Source: Mucilaginibacter sp. | Lineage (GTDB): Bacteria > Bacteroidota > Bacteroidia > Sphingobacteriales > Sphingobacteriaceae | NCBI GenBank assembly: GCA_014376655.1 | Contig: JACMRC010000331.1 | Span: forward strand, 1 to 8,371 | Length of the DNA: 8,371 bases | Reading direction: 5' to 3' | In this document: piece by piece, positions 6,236 to 8,371 of the stretch | How the letters are laid out: each line of letters begins with the position of its first letter | Position numbering within the stretch: position 1 is the stretch's first letter | Position numbers and translations under genes: made by a program | Notes under the pieces: generated by a model | What the model saw: the letters and a program-made list of their open reading frames with translations, nothing else | Told to the model about the DNA's origin: nothing | The model's database searches: none

Positions 6236-6243
6236 CAAAGGTA
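6236..6243 (-). promoter_or_regulatory. Bacteroidota -7 promoter box for rpsA
   Basis: The minus strand reads TACCTTTG, an exact TAnnTTTG match, identical to the box at pyrR. A transcript would start near 6230-6232, giving a leader of about 37-39 nt. The region about 20-30 bp upstream is T-rich (TTTTTTTA) but has no exact TTG element. Confidence 0.65.
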
Positions 6244-6372
6244 GGACTATTATTTTATTCTAAAAAAATTAATTTGCTCTTAAATGCTGATTTTTAGGGG
6301 TTTTTGCAGTGTGACAGGTGCTTTTTGTCGATATTATTCAATTACAGCACGTTAATGAGATAAAATAAAGGT

Positions 6373-7044
6373 TTATTGGGCCGATAGTTTAGCCTGTATC
6401 TCGTAAAATATAGTCATAAAGTCAGGCAATAATAACTGGCGATAAGCAACCAATACCTCGTTCATACGTGCCTCATGCAGCGGCGTAAACGGATTTTCCC
6501 AAACCCGCATACAAATTCTTTTAAGTGCGTAAGCAATTTGCTCGGTTTCTGAATAGGTGTGCAGGTAGCCATCGCGTTTAAAGCCTTCATAAAAGCGGAA
6601 GAATCGGGTAGTATCATTTAGACCTGCCTCTGTAAGAAATTCTTCAATTAAAGCATTGTCACACTCTTTTAAACGATCATAAAAATCATCAACTTTAATT
6701 TTACCGGTGGTGAGCAATAGGTTGTCTATTATTAGTTCAACGGCAATATGCCCCAAAAAGAACGGCTTTACCGACGAACCCTCTATAACGGGTGCCAGTA
6801 ATTTTTTAAGCTGATGCGAATGCGTTGCAAAAAAATCAGACGAATGAAAATAGCGGTCTACATCAAGGTGTTTATTCCAACCCTTAATAATAGACTCGAT
6901 ATGAGGGTTTGAATGCTGTAACTTTTCAGGGTGGAGGATGATGTTTTTATCCGCGTTCTTCAACAGATCGGGCAGTACCGTGCCTAAAATAAAATAGCAG
7001 TCGGTAACATTACGGTCGAAATAGTAATGGGATAAAAAATTCAT
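6373..7044 (-). CDS. Divergent ACP phosphodiesterase-like protein (DUF479/AcpH-related)
   Basis: 223 residues, somewhat longer than E. coli AcpH (193). The N-terminus MNFLSHYYF and the pattern that follows fit the all-helical DUF479 family: LGTVLPDLLK (20-29, cf. AcpH SGNLLADFVRG), GWNKHLDVDRYFH (55-67, cf. GIHMHRRIDVLTD) and LGHIAVELIIDNLLL (97-111, cf. LDVMWDHFLS). His6, Asp26, His59, Asp63, His99 and Asp107 are candidate metal ligands. AcpH removes 4'-phosphopantetheine from acyl carrier protein; whether this divergent member does so is not shown. No signal peptide or membrane segment. The ATG at 7044 is 191 bp from the divergent tyrS start; a one-mismatch -7 box (TATATCTG, 7053-7060) precedes it but is too close to be convincing. 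rpsA, with its own promoter, lies downstream. Assignment to the broad family is moderate; substrate is uncertain. Confidence 0.6.
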   Translation of the reverse strand: MNFLSHYYFDRNVTDCYFILGTVLPDLLKNADKNIILHPEKLQHSNPHIESIIKGWNKHLDVDRYFHSSDFFATHSHQLKKLLAPVIEGSSVKPFFLGHIAVELIIDNLLLTTGKIKVDDFYDRLKECDNALIEEFLTEAGLNDTTRFFRFYEGFKRDGYLHTYSETEQIAYALKRICMRVWENPFTPLHEARMNEVLVAYRQLLLPDFMTIFYEIQAKLSAQ

Positions 7045-7126
7045 AGCAATGGCAGATATAACCCGGTAACCTTAAAAATAGGAAAAAAATATTACTTGTT
7101 ATATGCTTGGCAGTCTAAATAAATTA

Positions 7127-7148
7127 AATAAGCTTATTAATATATTAA
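7127..7148. promoter_or_regulatory. Two overlapping AT-rich palindromes in the divergent promoter region
   Basis: AATAAGCTTATT (7127-7138) and TTAATATATTAA (7137-7148) are each perfect 12-bp palindromes, sharing two bases, between the divergent DUF479-like and tyrS genes. They lie about 55 bp upstream of the tyrS -7 box. They could bind a dimeric regulator, but AT-rich DNA makes such palindromes fairly likely by chance. Confidence 0.25.
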
Positions 7149-7202
7149 ATTAACTACGGCGGCTATTGTTTTTTCTTTTCTGCACTAAAGCACATATTCT
7201 AT

Positions 7203-7210
7203 TATCTTTG
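7203..7210 (+). promoter_or_regulatory. Bacteroidota -7 promoter box for tyrS
   Basis: TATCTTTG matches TAnnTTTG exactly, 25 nt before the tyrS ATG, implying a leader of about 20 nt. No clear -33 TTG is seen. The short leader leaves no room for a T-box or other leader riboswitch. Confidence 0.6.
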
Positions 7211-7235
7211 GCCTCTTTGAAATATAACTATACTA

Positions 7236-8371
7236 ATGAACTTTGTTGAAGAATTACGCTGGCGGCGCATGTTGCATGATATTATGCCCGGAACCGAGGA
7301 ACTGTTAAATAAGGGTATGATATCGGGCTATATTGGGTTTGACCCAACTGCAGATTCATTACATGTTGGCAGCCTTGCGCAGATTATGACCATGATACAT
7401 TTTCAGCGTGCGGGCCACAAACCATTTGCGTTGGTTGGTGGCGCTACCGGAATGGTTGGCGATCCTTCAGGTAAATCGGCCGAGCGTAATTTACTGTCAG
7501 AAGATGCATTACAAAAAAACCTGGCAGGCATTAAGGCACAGTTAGAGAAATTCCTGGATTTTAGCGCCGGTGCCAACGGTGCACAAATGGTTAATAATTT
7601 TGACTGGTTCAAGGATTTTACTTTCCTTGATTTTATACGCGAGGTAGGCAAGCACATCACTGTTAACTACATGATGGCTAAGGATTCTGTAAAGAAACGG
7701 TTGGAGGGTGAAACAGGCATGTCTTTCACAGAGTTTACTTACCAGTTGGTGCAGGGTTATGATTTTTACTATTTGTGGAAACATAATGATTGTAAGCTGC
7801 AAATGGGCGGATCAGACCAATGGGGTAATATTGTTACCGGTACAGAGTTGGTACGCCGCAAAGGCGGGGGGGAGGCTTTTGCTTTAACTACACAACTGAT
7901 CAAAAAATCAGACGGATCAAAATTTGGTAAAACCGAGGGTGGCAATATCTGGTTGGATCCGGAGAAAACATCGCCTTACAAATTTTACCAGTTTTGGTTA
8001 AACACCAGTGATGAGGACGCTAAAACGTACATCCGCATATTTAGTTTATTTGATGAACCAACTATTATAGGTTTAGAAGCCGAGCAAGACGCTGCACCCC
8101 ATCTTCGTGTATTGCAAAAAGCTTTGGCAAAAGATATTACTATACGTGTACATGGTGAAGCTGAGTATGAAAAAGCTATTAAGTCGTCAGAGTTTTTATT
8201 TGGTAACACGGGCATTGAGTTTTTAAATGAACTAAATGAAGCCGAAGTAATTGGCTTGTTTGAAGGAGTGCCTAATTTTACAATCGCTTTGGCCGATTTG
8301 GTAGCGGGGATAAACGCCACGGATCTTTTGGCTGCAAGTACAGCTGTATTTGCATCAAAAGGCGAAGCAAA
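7236..8371 (+). CDS. tyrS: Tyrosyl-tRNA synthetase, C-terminus cut by window end
   Basis: Open from ATG 7236 to the window edge: 378 residues, of about 425-430 expected. It charges tRNA-Tyr with tyrosine using ATP, in the cytoplasm as a dimer. Class I signatures: YIGFDPTADSLHVGS (32-46), where HVGS is the HIGH motif; VGGATGMVGDPSGK (67-80); the tyrosine-site segment FTYQLVQGYDF (167-177); GGSDQWGN (191-198); and KFGKT (229-233), the KMSKS equivalent. The last visible residues, VFASKGEA, are the start of the C-terminal S4 RNA-binding domain, whose remainder lies outside. A run of seven G at 7866-7872 encodes part of RRKGGGEA and is in frame. No Shine-Dalgarno sequence; promoter box at 7203-7210. 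Confidence 0.96.
   Translation, partial: MNFVEELRWRRMLHDIMPGTEELLNKGMISGYIGFDPTADSLHVGSLAQIMTMIHFQRAGHKPFALVGGATGMVGDPSGKSAERNLLSEDALQKNLAGIKAQLEKFLDFSAGANGAQMVNNFDWFKDFTFLDFIREVGKHITVNYMMAKDSVKKRLEGETGMSFTEFTYQLVQGYDFYYLWKHNDCKLQMGGSDQWGNIVTGTELVRRKGGGEAFALTTQLIKKSDGSKFGKTEGGNIWLDPEKTSPYKFYQFWLNTSDEDAKTYIRIFSLFDEPTIIGLEAEQDAAPHLRVLQKALAKDITIRVHGEAEYEKAIKSSEFLFGNTGIEFLNELNEAEVIGLFEGVPNFTIALADLVAGINATDLLAASTAVFASKGEA

Noticed and set aside
6194..6238. Longer rpsA from a TTG at 6238 (15 extra residues)
   Set aside because: The TTG is part of the -7 promoter box TACCTTTG and the extra stretch contains the leader hairpin and Shine-Dalgarno sequence; ATG 6193 is the sensible start.
6239..6372. 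Terminator for the DUF479-like gene in the gap before rpsA
   Set aside because: Only a 5-bp GTGCT/AGCAC pairing with a long loop and no clean U-tract was found.
7403..8320. Minus-strand open frames of 85-111 codons opposite tyrS
   Set aside because: They are antisense to tyrS, whose class I signatures run through the whole stretch.
1..8371. CRISPR array, tRNA or rRNA genes, transposase-bearing mobile element, phage or defence genes
   Set aside because: No regularly spaced repeats, cloverleaf-like sequence, rRNA motifs or transposase/integrase coding sequence were seen in any region.

Overview
The window looks like chromosomal core-genome DNA from a Bacteroidota bacterium, most likely of the Sphingobacteriaceae type (Mucilaginibacter/Pedobacter-like). 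This is inferred from several signs. Promoter boxes match the Bacteroidota -7 consensus TAnnTTTG upstream of pyrR, rpsA and tyrS. Most starts lack a Shine-Dalgarno sequence. The S1 protein has an acidic N-terminal extension and an Ala/Lys-rich tail, and a GTCATTGCGA...GAAGCAATCGC palindromic repeat is present. Protein resemblances are from memory of the families; no search was run.

Layout. 1-422 (+): 3' part of a metallo-beta-lactamase-fold hydrolase, cut by the window edge. It converges, with 7 bp between stop codons, on a minus-strand block 3472-430: pyrR, pyrB (aspartate transcarbamoylase) and a secreted serine beta-lactamase-like hydrolase. A long palindromic repeat separates pyrR from pyrB, whereas pyrB and the hydrolase are 9 bp apart. 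About 290 bp of AT-rich DNA upstream of pyrR (3473-3763) holds the pyrR promoter box, an inverted repeat and a possible 31-codon membrane peptide on the + strand. Then come, again on the minus strand, an ACT-domain protein (4156-3764), a strong rho-independent terminator (about 4169-4202) and rpsA (6193-4223, ribosomal protein S1). The rpsA leader is notable: a promoter box, a perfect 8-bp hairpin at the predicted transcript end, then a clear AAGGAG. Upstream of rpsA lies a divergent DUF479/AcpH-like protein (7044-6373). It is transcribed away from tyrS (7236 to the window end, +), which lacks its C-terminal S4 domain because the window stops.

How the genes relate. Most are housekeeping: pyrimidine synthesis and its likely sensor (pyrR, pyrB), translation (rpsA, tyrS) and possibly acyl-carrier-protein turnover (DUF479-like). 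I see no defence system, mobile element with a transposase, CRISPR array, tRNA or rRNA. I do not see a new multi-gene system. The parts most worth a second look are regulatory: the rpsA leader, the palindrome inside the pyrR-pyrB transcript, and a PyrR with almost no 5' leader to act on.
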